A stretch of DNA of 51,263 bases from Erysipelothrix sp. (GCA_012512595.1 JAAZDW010000006.1:1-51263); one strand, 5' to 3'. Shown: positions 16,734 to 25,297, counted from the first letter of the stretch. A program made the numbers and translations. Notes: generated from the letters alone by a model not told the origin.

Positions 16734-17354
16734 TTATTTGATTAATTTATTTTGATCATTTGGATTAATAGTTATAATTGCTTGTTGTAAATTAACCGGC
16801 AATTTTTTAGCCTTCATTATTTTCTTAAAAGTATCATATTCAAGAAGATTTCCAATAAATCTTCGGCTAACCATAATATCTTGATAACAGTAACTAGCTA
16901 AATCTAAATTAATTTGACTATTTTCTGGAAATCTCTCAACTATTTCAAAGTGGTGATTATTGCCAATATAGTGGTAGCCATCATAAGCATTAAAGTATAG
17001 GCGATTATTTTTGATGGCGTATTGTTTTGGACTGGCGACACAGTAGCCAAAAGTTGGATAAAAGATAAGTTCGTATTTGAGTTTTCCTTCTGGCTGATTA
17101 TTATCTATAACTATTTTTGTCTCAAGTTCACTATAGTAGTTATAAGCTGTTTGATTAAATAAGATATGATCACTAATTGTGGCAGCACCATAGGCAGTAA
17201 TGTCAATATCGATTGTAACCTTTTTGGTTTCAAAGCCAATTTCTTCAAAAGTTTGATCGGTTTTATTCCATTTTAATAATTCGGTAGCGGTAATTAAACC
17301 TCCACTAATGATGAGTGCCATACTAATCCCAAATATTATAAGTGCTTTTTTCAT
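16734..17354 (-). CDS. Hypothetical membrane-anchored protein of the PadR/DUF1700 unit
   Basis: A 206-residue protein I do not recognise by family. It has one N-terminal hydrophobic segment (about residues 4-24, MKK then IIFGISMALIISGG) and a presumably exported remainder rich in Tyr, Asn and beta-type residues. Its start overlaps the end of the DUF1700 gene (ATGA), so the two are translated together. In comparable PadR/DUF1700 units the third gene often encodes a DUF4097-type beta protein. The VTIDIDITAYGAAT segment is vaguely like that, but this is a guess. It is followed by a terminator, making it last in the operon. Confidence 0.7.
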   Translation of the reverse strand: MKKALIIFGISMALIISGGLITATELLKWNKTDQTFEEIGFETKKVTIDIDITAYGAATISDHILFNQTAYNYYSELETKIVIDNNQPEGKLKYELIFYPTFGYCVASPKQYAIKNNRLYFNAYDGYHYIGNNHHFEIVERFPENSQINLDLASYCYQDIMVSRRFIGNLLEYDTFKKIMKAKKLPVNLQQAIITINPNDQNKLIK

Positions 17355-18343
17355 TTAGTCTTACCTCCACTGACAAAATTGATTCCAACGGTTAAAAGAT
17401 AGAAATACATTAAAAACACACCACTTAAAATTAAAGATATTCCAATACTGCCATAGCCAATAATTGTATTGTAGACAACAATCACAAAGGCAATTCCTAA
17501 AAAGACACCGACTACAATCATTGGAATTAAGATTAGTAAGACAATCATCTTAATTACAAATAAATTTCCTTTAAAAAGTTTTTGTGAAAATGATTCCTTA
17601 CTAGCTTGAACTTTTAAATCTTCCAGTGCAGCCTCTGGCCTGATAGTTTTACTCAAAATGATCTCATCTGTCTGATAATCACTAGCTGTTTCTTTAACAA
17701 TATTTATGTCATCACTAGGCTCAAATAAATCTTTTTGTTTTTGAGCTAATTCTTTTTTATTTTTCGCTTTCAAACTAGTTTTAATATATGTGTCGCTGGT
17801 TTCAAACTTTATTACTCGCTCTGTCGCAAACCAATATAAGATTGATAAACTAATTGTTAAGTTAAAGAGTAAACTTAAACCTCTAACTAAAAACCTTATG
17901 ATGCGACCAATAAAATATGGGCTGTAGTAAAATATCCGCATTACATTTGTCGAAACGATATCAATGACTAATGACACTACCCATAATAAGACTAAGACTA
18001 AGACAAATTCAACCACTAAGGTGACCATTTCAGTGCCGGAACGTTTAAAGATTGAATTAGTAATTTTATTTATAAAGTCTAAACCAGTATTCAACCATTT
18101 CTTTATATTATTACTAAAGTTTTCAAATTGATCTTTTGAGGTGTCAATTTTATAAGCATCTAAGATTTCATCAACCAAATCATCTAAGTCTCCAAAATCT
18201 TTAATTGCGGCTTCTTCACTAACACCATCCGCTTTACGCATATCTATGTGTTGTAAGTACTCATTGATAATTTCATCAATTTCACTTTGCTTTAGTATCG
18301 AAAGCTTTTCCCTTAAATATGTTTCAAATTTTAATTTATTCAA
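17351..18343 (-). CDS. DUF1700/HAAS-domain membrane protein
   Basis: A protein of about 330 residues. The N-terminal HAAS-like helical domain (about 1-80: FETYLREKLSILKQ, then AIKDFGDLDDLVDEIL) is typical of DUF1700 proteins that accompany PadR regulators. Two hydrophobic pairs follow (around 115-185), a cytoplasmic Lys/Glu-rich loop, and two more spans at the C-terminus (VIKMIVLLILIPMIVV and later). Start choice: the ATG at 18370 has no ribosome binding site and lies in padR. A TTG at 18343 sits 9 bases after AGGAGG and gives the family-like start MNKLKFETYL. It overlaps the padR stop. Its role is probably to respond to envelope state together with PadR; no reaction is known. Confidence 0.8.
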   Translation of the reverse strand: MNKLKFETYLREKLSILKQSEIDEIINEYLQHIDMRKADGVSEEAAIKDFGDLDDLVDEILDAYKIDTSKDQFENFSNNIKKWLNTGLDFINKITNSIFKRSGTEMVTLVVEFVLVLVLLWVVSLVIDIVSTNVMRIFYYSPYFIGRIIRFLVRGLSLLFNLTISLSILYWFATERVIKFETSDTYIKTSLKAKNKKELAQKQKDLFEPSDDINIVKETASDYQTDEIILSKTIRPEAALEDLKVQASKESFSQKLFKGNLFVIKMIVLLILIPMIVVGVFLGIAFVIVVYNTIIGYGSIGISLILSGVFLMYFYLLTVGINFVSGGKTK

Positions 18344-18659
18344 CTTCAATCTCCTCCTTAATGAAATCATCCACTTGTTTTACAAAATTTTTCCATTCTT
18401 CTAATAGCTGGTTTGTATAATTTATTCCAATTGCTGTTAAGCGATAATACTTACGTGGTGGCCCTTCATTTGACTCCTTTAAGTAAGTATCAAAGTATTT
18501 TTCATTTGTCAGTCGTCTTAATAAAGGGTAAATTGTTCCTTCATTGACATCAATTACCTTACTAACCTTATTTACAAGTTGATAGCCATACATATCTTCT
18601 TTAGTTAGTGTTAATAAGACCACAAGTTCTAAAACTCCTCTTTTAAATTGAGTATTCAT
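18336..18659 (-). CDS. PadR-family transcriptional regulator
   Basis: A 107-residue winged-helix repressor. The body is LELVVLLTLTKEDMYGYQLVNKV, EGTIYPLLRRL (recognition region) and GPPRKYYRLTAIG (wing), all standard for short PadR proteins; a C-terminal dimerisation helix follows. The ATG at 18659 is chosen because GGAGGTG lies just upstream and because it gives the family length; an upstream in-frame extension would run through the promoter. It is the first gene of a three-gene unit. An inverted repeat in its promoter spacer suggests autoregulation, which is common for PadR regulators. Confidence 0.93.
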   Translation of the reverse strand: MNTQFKRGVLELVVLLTLTKEDMYGYQLVNKVSKVIDVNEGTIYPLLRRLTNEKYFDTYLKESNEGPPRKYYRLTAIGINYTNQLLEEWKNFVKQVDDFIKEEIEVE

Positions 18660-18681
18660 CCAGCACCTCCACTTCACTACT

Positions 18682-18710
18682 ATCATACACCTACTACTGG
18701 GTGTCGTCAA
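18682..18710 (-). promoter_or_regulatory. padR promoter with operator in the -35/-10 spacer
   Basis: TTGACG (18705-18710), a 17-base spacer and TATGAT (18682-18687) on the minus strand. The spacer is filled by a dyad ACACC-N8-GGTGT (18687-18704). A repressor bound there would block RNA polymerase. The link to PadR is inferred from position. Confidence 0.8.
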
Positions 18711-18740
18711 GTACTAAATATATAAAGTAGTCAAACAAAT

Positions 18741-18769
18741 AAAAAGACCTAGTATTTCTACTTAGTCTT
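18741..18769 (-). terminator. Terminator of the aro operon, overlapping the aroA stop
   Basis: The minus-strand hairpin AAGAC..AGTA, loop GAAA, TACT..GTCTT (two imperfect pairs) is followed by a U-tract. The 5' arm lies in the last codons of aroA and the TAG stop (18758-18760) lies in the hairpin. Confidence 0.75.
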
Positions 18770-20017
18770 AACCCAAATACTATTTAAGTCCTTAAAGAAA
18801 TTAGGATATGATTTATTAACGGCCAAAGCTCCATTAATAATTAGTGGCTTTTTTAAGACAGTCGCTAGTACTGCCATCGCCATTACGATTCGATGATCAT
18901 TACTCCCATCAACTTCAATTTCTTTATCTATAAAATCTTCTAGTTTATAAACAGTAATACTATTTTCTTCTAAAATAACTTTTGCCCCAATTTTTTCAAG
19001 TTGATTTTTCATTGTCAAAAGCCGATCTGATTCTTTAATCCGTAAACGTCTCACATTGTCCAGCCTTAAATAGTCATCACTAAACAAACCTAACACACAA
19101 AGAATTGGACCTAAATCAGGCATATTAGCTAAATCTATACTGGCACTTTTAAGTTTACTTTTAAAGACTTTAACACTGTTTGCTTTAAACTCAACCCTTA
19201 CATTTAACTTTTGTAAAATATTAAAGATTTCGAGGTCACCTTGAACACTGTCTAAATTAATGTTTTCTAAAACCAAGTCATTATTAATCGCAGCTAAAAC
19301 CGCAAAAAAAGCCGCTTGCGAAAGATCACCTTCAGCCTTGAGATTATATGGCTGATACTTTTGATTACCTTTTATATAAAACTTATTGTTAGAAGTTTTA
19401 ATTTTAATTCCATATTTTTCTAAAATGGAAATTGTTAAATAAACATATGGCTTAGATTCAAACGGTTTGATTACTTCAATAATTGAATCAGCTTTTAATA
19501 AAGGTAACAGAAACATTAACCCACTTATAAACTGCGAACTGACATTACCTTGCACTTGATAAGTTTTTGGTTTTAATTTACCTTTAATTATTTTTCTACA
19601 CTTATTATCTGCAAACATTAAACCTTGCTCTAAGTACAAGTCTTTATAAACATTTAAAGGTCTTTCCATTAATCTTTGACTGCCTACAAATTTAACCTCT
19701 TGGGCAACACTGGTCGCAATTGGAATCAAAAATCTTAAAGTTGAGCCGGATTCATTGGCATCTATTTCTACTTTATCAATGTTTTGATTAACATCAAAGC
19801 CATTAATACAAATAGTACTGCCCTTTATTAAAATTTTAGCTCCAAGTTTTTCTAGGCCATTGATTGTTGCAAAAATATCTTCATTAAAATCAACATCATC
19901 GATTTCATTGTAGCCATTACTAAGAGCACTGGCAATTAAAGCCCGATGGACAACACTTTTACTTGCAGGAACTTTTATAGTGCCAAAAACTTTACTAGGA
20001 AAAACTTTTACTTGCAT
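18758..20017 (-). CDS. aroA: 3-phosphoshikimate 1-carboxyvinyltransferase (EPSP synthase)
   Basis: Joins PEP to shikimate 3-phosphate, step six of the chorismate route. The 419-residue protein has the two-domain EPSPS pattern: PASKSVVHRALIASAL near the N-terminus, ANESGSTLRFLIPI, QGNVSSQFISGLMFLLPLL, the DLGPIL region and RRLRIKESDRL. The family normally reads NAGTAxR at the second block; here it is NESGSTLRF, as in other Gram-positive forms. It is last in the aro operon and its ATG overlaps the aroF stop (TAATG). Confidence 0.96.
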   Translation of the reverse strand: MQVKVFPSKVFGTIKVPASKSVVHRALIASALSNGYNEIDDVDFNEDIFATINGLEKLGAKILIKGSTICINGFDVNQNIDKVEIDANESGSTLRFLIPIATSVAQEVKFVGSQRLMERPLNVYKDLYLEQGLMFADNKCRKIIKGKLKPKTYQVQGNVSSQFISGLMFLLPLLKADSIIEVIKPFESKPYVYLTISILEKYGIKIKTSNNKFYIKGNQKYQPYNLKAEGDLSQAAFFAVLAAINNDLVLENINLDSVQGDLEIFNILQKLNVRVEFKANSVKVFKSKLKSASIDLANMPDLGPILCVLGLFSDDYLRLDNVRRLRIKESDRLLTMKNQLEKIGAKVILEENSITVYKLEDFIDKEIEVDGSNDHRIVMAMAVLATVLKKPLIINGALAVNKSYPNFFKDLNSIWVKTK

Positions 20018-21033
20018 TATATTTCACGCTCAATTGCTTTAGCCATTTTACGGCACTCAACCATCAACTTATCAAAGTTTTCTAAGGTTAATGATTGGGC
20101 ACCATCTGACAGAGCCATTTCAGGGTTATCATGCACTTCTATCATTAAACCATCCGCACCAGCAACGATTGCCGCCATCGCCATTTTCTCGACTAAGCGC
20201 CAATCACCCGTTGCATGGGAGGGGTCTACAATAATTGGCAAATTAGATTTTTGTTTAATAATCGGTATAACACTTAAATCTAAGGTATTTCTTGTATAGG
20301 TTTCAAAAGTTCTAATCCCACGCTCACATAAAATAACATTTGGATTTCCAGCACTAACTATATATTCGGCTGACATTAACCATTCTTCGATTGTATTGGC
20401 AAAGCCACGTTTTAATAAGATTGGCTTAGATGTTTTACCTAAGGCTTTTAAAAGTTCAAAGTTTTGCATATTACGAGCTCCAACTTGTAAGATATCAACA
20501 TTAGCTTCAAATAGTTCTATTTGGCTTGCGGCTGAAATTTCACTAACAATTGGTAAATTATATTTTTGATTAGCCTTTTTTAATAAGTCAATCCCAGCTA
20601 CACCTAAACCTTGAAAGGCATAAGGTGAAGTTCTTGGTTTAAACGCTCCTCCGCGTAAAAGTTTAGCTCCACTTTTTTTAATCGAGGCGGCAATCATATT
20701 CAAACTTTCTTCACTTTCGACAGAACATGGCCCGGCAATTATTGCAATTGGCTGTTTATTTCCAATCAAAATTCCATTAACATTTACAATGACATCCTCT
20801 TTAAAAATATCACGGTTAACTCGCTTATAAGGGGCACTGATTCTTGTCACTGACTCAACAAATAAAAACGCTAAAATGGCGTTATCATCAATGGTGGTTG
20901 TGTCACCAAAAACATTTACCATAACTTTATTAGCGTGATCATTTTTTGTAATATTAAAACCTAAACCTTCAAGTTTTATAATTAGTTTTTTTAATTCTGA
21001 TTTAGGTGTTTTAGCTTTGATTGTTATAATCAT
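20017..21033 (-). CDS. aroF: DAHP synthase, type I-beta with N-terminal ferredoxin-like regulatory domain
   Basis: Condenses PEP and erythrose 4-phosphate to DAHP, the entry step. Residues 1 to about 75 form the small ferredoxin/ACT-like domain seen in the Thermotoga enzyme, where it mediates inhibition by Tyr/Phe. The barrel carries IAGPCSVES, LLRGGAFKPRTSPYAFQG, GARNMQNFELL, KPILLKRG and IVDPSHATGD, which supply metal and PEP ligands. At 338 residues it is complete. Feedback by aromatic amino acids is likely from the domain, not shown. The start overlaps the aroQ TGA as ATGA. Confidence 0.95.
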   Translation of the reverse strand: MIITIKAKTPKSELKKLIIKLEGLGFNITKNDHANKVMVNVFGDTTTIDDNAILAFLFVESVTRISAPYKRVNRDIFKEDVIVNVNGILIGNKQPIAIIAGPCSVESEESLNMIAASIKKSGAKLLRGGAFKPRTSPYAFQGLGVAGIDLLKKANQKYNLPIVSEISAASQIELFEANVDILQVGARNMQNFELLKALGKTSKPILLKRGFANTIEEWLMSAEYIVSAGNPNVILCERGIRTFETYTRNTLDLSVIPIIKQKSNLPIIVDPSHATGDWRLVEKMAMAAIVAGADGLMIEVHDNPEMALSDGAQSLTLENFDKLMVECRKMAKAIEREI

Positions 21034-21461
21034 TTAAGTCTCTTTTCTAAAATCTTAATGGCCTTAATATAGCCTTCGATTCCTTCATTTGTAACACTGG
21101 CTATACAAGCCTTTTTAATATAATTTGTTTGTCTAAATGCTTCTCGATTTTCAATATCGGAAAGATGGACTTCTACACATGGAATATTAATCGCCAAAAG
21201 CGTGTCATATAAGGCAATGCTCGTATGGGTAAAGGCGCCCGGATTAAAAACAATCCCATCATATTTATTAATTCCACCTTGTAAGGTATCTATCAAAACT
21301 CCCTCATGATTGCTCTGAATTAAATGAATAATATGATTTTGTTTTAAGCTATAGTCAATGATTAACTTTCTTAAGTCATTATATGTAGCGGTGCCATATA
21401 TTTCTGGTTCGCGTTTTCCTAATAGATTAAGATTAGGACCATTCAATACTAGTATGCGCAT
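21030..21461 (-). CDS. aroQ: Type II 3-dehydroquinate dehydratase
   Basis: Removes water from 3-dehydroquinate. The 143-residue protein shows VLNGPNLNLLGKREPEIYG, with the reactive Tyr in the lid, then IQSNHEGVLID, FNPGAFTHTSIALYD and VEVHLSDIENREAFR. This is the compact dodecameric type II enzyme, not the larger aroD type. The ATG follows AGAGG and overlaps the aroE-aroK end by 13 bases. Confidence 0.97.
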   Translation of the reverse strand: MRILVLNGPNLNLLGKREPEIYGTATYNDLRKLIIDYSLKQNHIIHLIQSNHEGVLIDTLQGGINKYDGIVFNPGAFTHTSIALYDTLLAINIPCVEVHLSDIENREAFRQTNYIKKACIASVTNEGIEGYIKAIKILEKRLK

Positions 21462-22684
21462 TTTATAGCCTCTAAGATCTCATTAACTACTTGATCTAAA
21501 GACTCATCATTAACTACAACAACATCACTAACATCCTTATATGTTTGGTAGCGATCTTTATAAATTTTTTCTAAGTTATCATCACTGGCAGTTAAAGGAC
21601 GACTTTGTTCAGCATATAAAAGTTCTAATGGCCGGTCTACAAAAACTAAAAGGCCATTACCTTTAAGCCAGTCAACATTTTCACTATCTAAAATACTGCC
21701 GCCACCACTTGCGATTATTGTATTTGTTAAGTGGCTAAGTTCTTTAATAATTGTCGACTCTAGCATTCTAAAGAAGTCTTCACCATCATGAGTAAATATT
21801 TCTCGGATTGTTTTACCTTGACGCTCAACTATAATATGGTCAACATCTTTAAAATCTTTGTTGAGTTTTTTTGCAAGTTCTCTTGCGATTGTCGTTTTAC
21901 CAGCTGTTGGCATACCAATTAAAACAACGTTCATTTTTTTCATTACCATTTTCTGATAGGCCTTATCAATATCTTCATTATTAAAATCTTCATCAAAAAA
22001 TAAACGTGCTGATTCAAAGGCTTGAGCCACTAACATTTCTAAGCCGCCAACGGCCTTAATATTTAATTTTAAAGCATCAATCACAAGTTTTGTTTTAAGC
22101 GGATTATAAATAACATCTACTACTGCTTCAAGTTTAGTAAAAAGACTTAAGTCAATTAAGCTTTCACCTGAATCTGGAAACATTCCTGACGGTGTCGTAT
22201 TAACGATTATATCAAAATCTTTTACTGAATCTAAGTCATCATATGTAATCGAATTTTTAGTAAATGTTCTCGAAACTTTGACAATTTCATTAGCCTTTAA
22301 GTCTCTAAAGACGGCGGCTGCGGTTTTCGAAGTCGCACCTGTCCCCAAAATAAGCACATTTTTATTTAAAACTTCGATTTCGTTTTTTTCAATTAAGTAT
22401 TTTAATCCAAAATAATCTGTATTATAACCAATTAGCTGATTATCTTTTTTCAAAACTGTATTAACAACCCCAATTCTTGAGGCTATCTCATCTTCAATGT
22501 CTAAATGTTTTCTAACCAATTCTTTATAAGGAATAGTTATATTGATTCCCTTGAAAACTCTATTTCGCATAAAATTTTCAAATTTATCTTCTCTTAAATC
22601 CAAAATCCCATAATCATAACCCAACTCTTCATAAATCTCCTGGGAATAACTATGACTAATACTTTCTCCAATTAATCGATACAT
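21449..22684 (-). CDS. aroE-aroK: Fused shikimate dehydrogenase - shikimate kinase
   Basis: One 411-residue chain carrying two pathway enzymes. Residues 1 to about 250 are shikimate dehydrogenase: GESISHSYSQ, GINITIPYKE (catalytic Lys), the NADP loop VLILGTGATSKTA, VNTTPSGMFP and GLEMLVAQAFESARLF. From about residue 251 the chain is shikimate kinase: Walker A GMPTAGKTT, the DHIIVERQGKTI region and ASGGGSI (shikimate binding), 161 residues long. The reading frame is continuous across the junction. The ATG at 22684 is chosen because AGGTGG precedes it and it overlaps the aroC stop as TAATG; upstream in-frame codons lie within aroC. Confidence 0.95.
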   Translation of the reverse strand: MYRLIGESISHSYSQEIYEELGYDYGILDLREDKFENFMRNRVFKGINITIPYKELVRKHLDIEDEIASRIGVVNTVLKKDNQLIGYNTDYFGLKYLIEKNEIEVLNKNVLILGTGATSKTAAAVFRDLKANEIVKVSRTFTKNSITYDDLDSVKDFDIIVNTTPSGMFPDSGESLIDLSLFTKLEAVVDVIYNPLKTKLVIDALKLNIKAVGGLEMLVAQAFESARLFFDEDFNNEDIDKAYQKMVMKKMNVVLIGMPTAGKTTIARELAKKLNKDFKDVDHIIVERQGKTIREIFTHDGEDFFRMLESTIIKELSHLTNTIIASGGGSILDSENVDWLKGNGLLVFVDRPLELLYAEQSRPLTASDDNLEKIYKDRYQTYKDVSDVVVVNDESLDQVVNEILEAIKCAY

Positions 22685-23784
22685 TATTTTCCACCTCTTT
22701 GCCACATATATCCATATCTAACACAGTACGCATCTACTAGCGCTAGCGCTAATAGACTATCTACAATAACCGGTATTCTTGTAAAGATCGAAGAATCATG
22801 CCGGCCTTTTATATTTATTATTGTTTCTTCATGACTTTCTTTTCTAATTGTTTTAATCGGCTGATTAATAGATGATGCCGGTTTAACCACACTATTTATA
22901 ATAATTGGCATTCCACTACTTACTCCTCCAATAATTCCCCCATTATGGTTACTCTTTGTTTTAACTGTTTTGTCATAGTAGTATTCATCAACTACTTCAC
23001 TGCCTACGGCTTTTGAATAATCAAAACCTTTTCCAAACGATACACCCTTAATCGCTGGAATTGACATTAAATAATAAGCTATGCTTGCATCTAATTTATT
23101 GAAAAACGGTTCGCCAAGACCAGGTTCTATGCCAATTATAGCACTCTCTAAACTAGCCCCCAGTGAATCATTTGCTAAACTTGTAGTTTCAATCAAATCT
23201 AAGACAGCTTTTTCAAAAGTATGATCAATTACTGGCAAGTTATTTTTACTAATCGTTTGAATTTGTTGTAAGATTATTTTTTCATCAAAGCTTTTATCCA
23301 AAAGATCACTAACACTTTTAATATGCGTTTTTATATAAATATTATTTTTATTTAATATTTGTAAAGCAATACTGCCCGCAATAACTAATGGTGTAGTTAA
23401 GCGACCTGAGTAGTGGCCAGCTCCCCGATAATCTTCATAACCAAGCGCTTTTTTAGAGGCTGGATAGTCAACATGACTTGGTCTAAAAACATCTTTTAAA
23501 CTATCATAGTCATCACTTCTAACATCTTGGTTAAAGACTAAGATTGTAAGTGGCGCTCCAGTTGTATAGCCATTAAAATAACCACTCACAATTTCAAAAT
23601 TATCTACTTCAATTCTTTTTGTTTCAGAAATTCTTTTAGGACGGCGCAAAAGTAAATTAGCTTTTATTAAATCTGAGTCAACTTTAAGCCCCGGTGCTAA
23701 ATTATCAATGGTCACACCAATAATCTTGTTATGTGATTCTCCAAATAGGCTAATTTTAAATATTTTTCCAATCTCATTTGCCAT
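22684..23784 (-). CDS. aroC: Chorismate synthase
   Basis: Converts EPSP to chorismate using reduced FMN without net redox change. The 366-residue protein has the family signatures GESHNKIIGVTIDNLAPG near the N-terminus, DYRGAGHYSGRLT (FMN region), SNHNGGIIGGVSSGMPI and KGRHDSSIFTRIPVI. It overlaps aroB upstream by 11 bases and aroE-aroK downstream. The call is unambiguous. Nothing in this locus encodes a dedicated flavin reductase. Confidence 0.97.
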   Translation of the reverse strand: MANEIGKIFKISLFGESHNKIIGVTIDNLAPGLKVDSDLIKANLLLRRPKRISETKRIEVDNFEIVSGYFNGYTTGAPLTILVFNQDVRSDDYDSLKDVFRPSHVDYPASKKALGYEDYRGAGHYSGRLTTPLVIAGSIALQILNKNNIYIKTHIKSVSDLLDKSFDEKIILQQIQTISKNNLPVIDHTFEKAVLDLIETTSLANDSLGASLESAIIGIEPGLGEPFFNKLDASIAYYLMSIPAIKGVSFGKGFDYSKAVGSEVVDEYYYDKTVKTKSNHNGGIIGGVSSGMPIIINSVVKPASSINQPIKTIRKESHEETIINIKGRHDSSIFTRIPVIVDSLLALALVDAYCVRYGYMWQRGGK

Positions 23785-24775
23785 TAAGTATCTCCCACAA
23801 ATATTCTTTAGGATATTTTTTTAGATAACCCTTGCCAATTTCATCAACTTGAACTAGTTCTATATAATTATCATTCATCTTTTTATCTAAAATCATCAAG
23901 TCATATAAGTCTTCAGTTAACTCTAATTGATAATATAAATCAAACTTTTGAGCAATTTCTATCAACTTTTGTTTAATATCTAAATTATCTACTGTATAAA
24001 TCATTCCTAACATGACACTTTGACCATGACTAAATCCATACTTTGTTTCTAAGGCATGACCTAGGGTATGGCCAAAATTTAATAGTTTTCGCTCTTTTAA
24101 GTCTTTTTCATCTAAACTAACAAGCTCACTTTTATTTATAATTGACCTTTTAATAATCTCAATAATATGACTTTTAATATTCTCTTGTAAAAAGATTTCA
24201 AATAATGTTGGATCAAAAAGTAGTCCCATCTTAACAGCCTCTACTAAGCCACTGTTGTATTCTTTGTTTGATAAAGTCAATATAACATTTGGGTCAATAA
24301 TTACCTTTGTAGGTTGATAAAAGCTGCCTACAACATTTTTTACACCATTTAAATTGATTGCGACCTTACCACCAACACTACTGTCAATTTGCGCCAGAGT
24401 CGTAGTTGGAATTGCTAAATAGTCAACACCACGTAAGTATAAAGCTGCCACTAATCCGGCCAAATCACCTACTACCCCTCCACCTAATCCAATCACAATA
24501 ATATTACGATTAAGTTTTAGTGTTTGCATTTTTGCTAAGATTTTTTCTAAATAGTTAAATGACTTACTATTTTCACCGGGCTTAATTGTAAAACTATCAC
24601 TTGAAACAAACTGTTCTTTGACTGTTTGTAAGTACAACTTTTCAACATTTGAATCTGTCACAATAAAAGCATGTCTTGAAACATCTGTATACTTGTATAA
24701 ATTTAAAATAGCTTCTGCCTTAATCTCAACTGCATAGGACTTAGAATTTAAATTAACGATTATTGTTTCACTCAT
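23774..24775 (-). CDS. aroB: 3-dehydroquinate synthase
   Basis: Cyclises DAHP to 3-dehydroquinate with NAD and a divalent metal. The 333-residue protein shows GEN-SKSF, GLGGGVVGDLAGLVAALYLRG (NAD loop), PTTTLAQIDSSVGGK, NVVGSFYQP, LVEAVKMGLL and metal-binding LNFGHTLGHALE with a downstream HGQSV. It is slightly short but complete. It is first in the aro operon, with AGGAGG before the ATG and a good promoter about 60 bp upstream. Confidence 0.97.
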   Translation of the reverse strand: MSETIIVNLNSKSYAVEIKAEAILNLYKYTDVSRHAFIVTDSNVEKLYLQTVKEQFVSSDSFTIKPGENSKSFNYLEKILAKMQTLKLNRNIIVIGLGGGVVGDLAGLVAALYLRGVDYLAIPTTTLAQIDSSVGGKVAINLNGVKNVVGSFYQPTKVIIDPNVILTLSNKEYNSGLVEAVKMGLLFDPTLFEIFLQENIKSHIIEIIKRSIINKSELVSLDEKDLKERKLLNFGHTLGHALETKYGFSHGQSVMLGMIYTVDNLDIKQKLIEIAQKFDLYYQLELTEDLYDLMILDKKMNDNYIELVQVDEIGKGYLKKYPKEYLWEILNGK

Positions 24776-24833
24776 ATGGCCTCCTAGTAATTATGACCTT
24801 AACGATAGCTTTTTTGGCTTATTGTCTATCTAA

Positions 24834-24862
24834 ATAATACTATACTAACCTAGCACTTGCAA
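24834..24862 (-). promoter_or_regulatory. aro operon promoter
   Basis: TTGCAA (24857-24862), a 17-base spacer and TATTAT (24834-24839) on the minus strand. The leader of about 50 bases contains GATAG/CTATC arms that could form a 5' hairpin, but no T-box or known riboswitch. Confidence 0.65.
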
Positions 24863-24986
24863 CAAAGAGAAAGATGGCTCTTGGTTTTTTATCTAATAAA
24901 AAAGATAGAAAAATGCCACTAAGGCATACTTCTATTGTATGATTGACTTATAAATTAAATGTTTTAAATTATATTAGGAGGATAAA

Positions 24987-25250
24987 ATGCAAAGATACCG
25001 TAATCTCTTAGATGAGATAGATGCGCATATGCTAGATTTATTTTTGGAAAGACTAAAGTTAATTGAAGAAATTGGCGAATATAAAAAAATAAACAATATT
25101 CCAATTTTAGATGCTTATCGGGAAGATGAAATTATAGCCGTTGGCGTTAGTAAAATTACTAATGAAAACTACAAAGATTTTTATCGCGAGTTTATCAAGG
25201 TCCAATTGAAAATTAGTAAAGAATTGCAAAAAAAGATTATCGATAAATAA
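24987..25250 (+). CDS. Chorismate mutase (AroQ-class, monofunctional)
   Basis: An 87-residue all-helical protein that should rearrange chorismate to prephenate. The N-terminal helix RNLLDEIDAHMLDLFLERLKLIEEIGEYKK has the family's Arg, Asp-x-x-hydrophobic and Lys pattern, and REDEII supplies the second helix. It has no fused dehydratase or DAHP synthase domain. It is divergent from aroB and has AGGAGG before the ATG. A small dyad ATGCC-N5-GGCAT (24913-24927) and a TTGACT (24943-24948) lie upstream, with only a weak -10. Prephenate-processing enzymes must be elsewhere. Confidence 0.9.
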   Translation: MQRYRNLLDEIDAHMLDLFLERLKLIEEIGEYKKINNIPILDAYREDEIIAVGVSKITNENYKDFYREFIKVQLKISKELQKKIIDK

Positions 25251-25295
25251 AAAACATTGAAAGTTTAGAAATTATAACTAAACTTTCAATGTTTT
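25251..25295. terminator. Strong bidirectional terminator
   Basis: A perfect 18-bp stem (25251-25268 with 25278-25295) has a 9-base loop and A/T tracts on both sides. It serves the converging chorismate mutase and PhnA-like genes. Confidence 0.92.
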
Positions 25296-25297
25296 TA

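Noticed and set aside
24880-24930. Riboswitch or T-box upstream of chorismate mutase or aroB
   Set aside because: No T-box core, specifier stem or known aptamer motif is present; only small dyads are seen.
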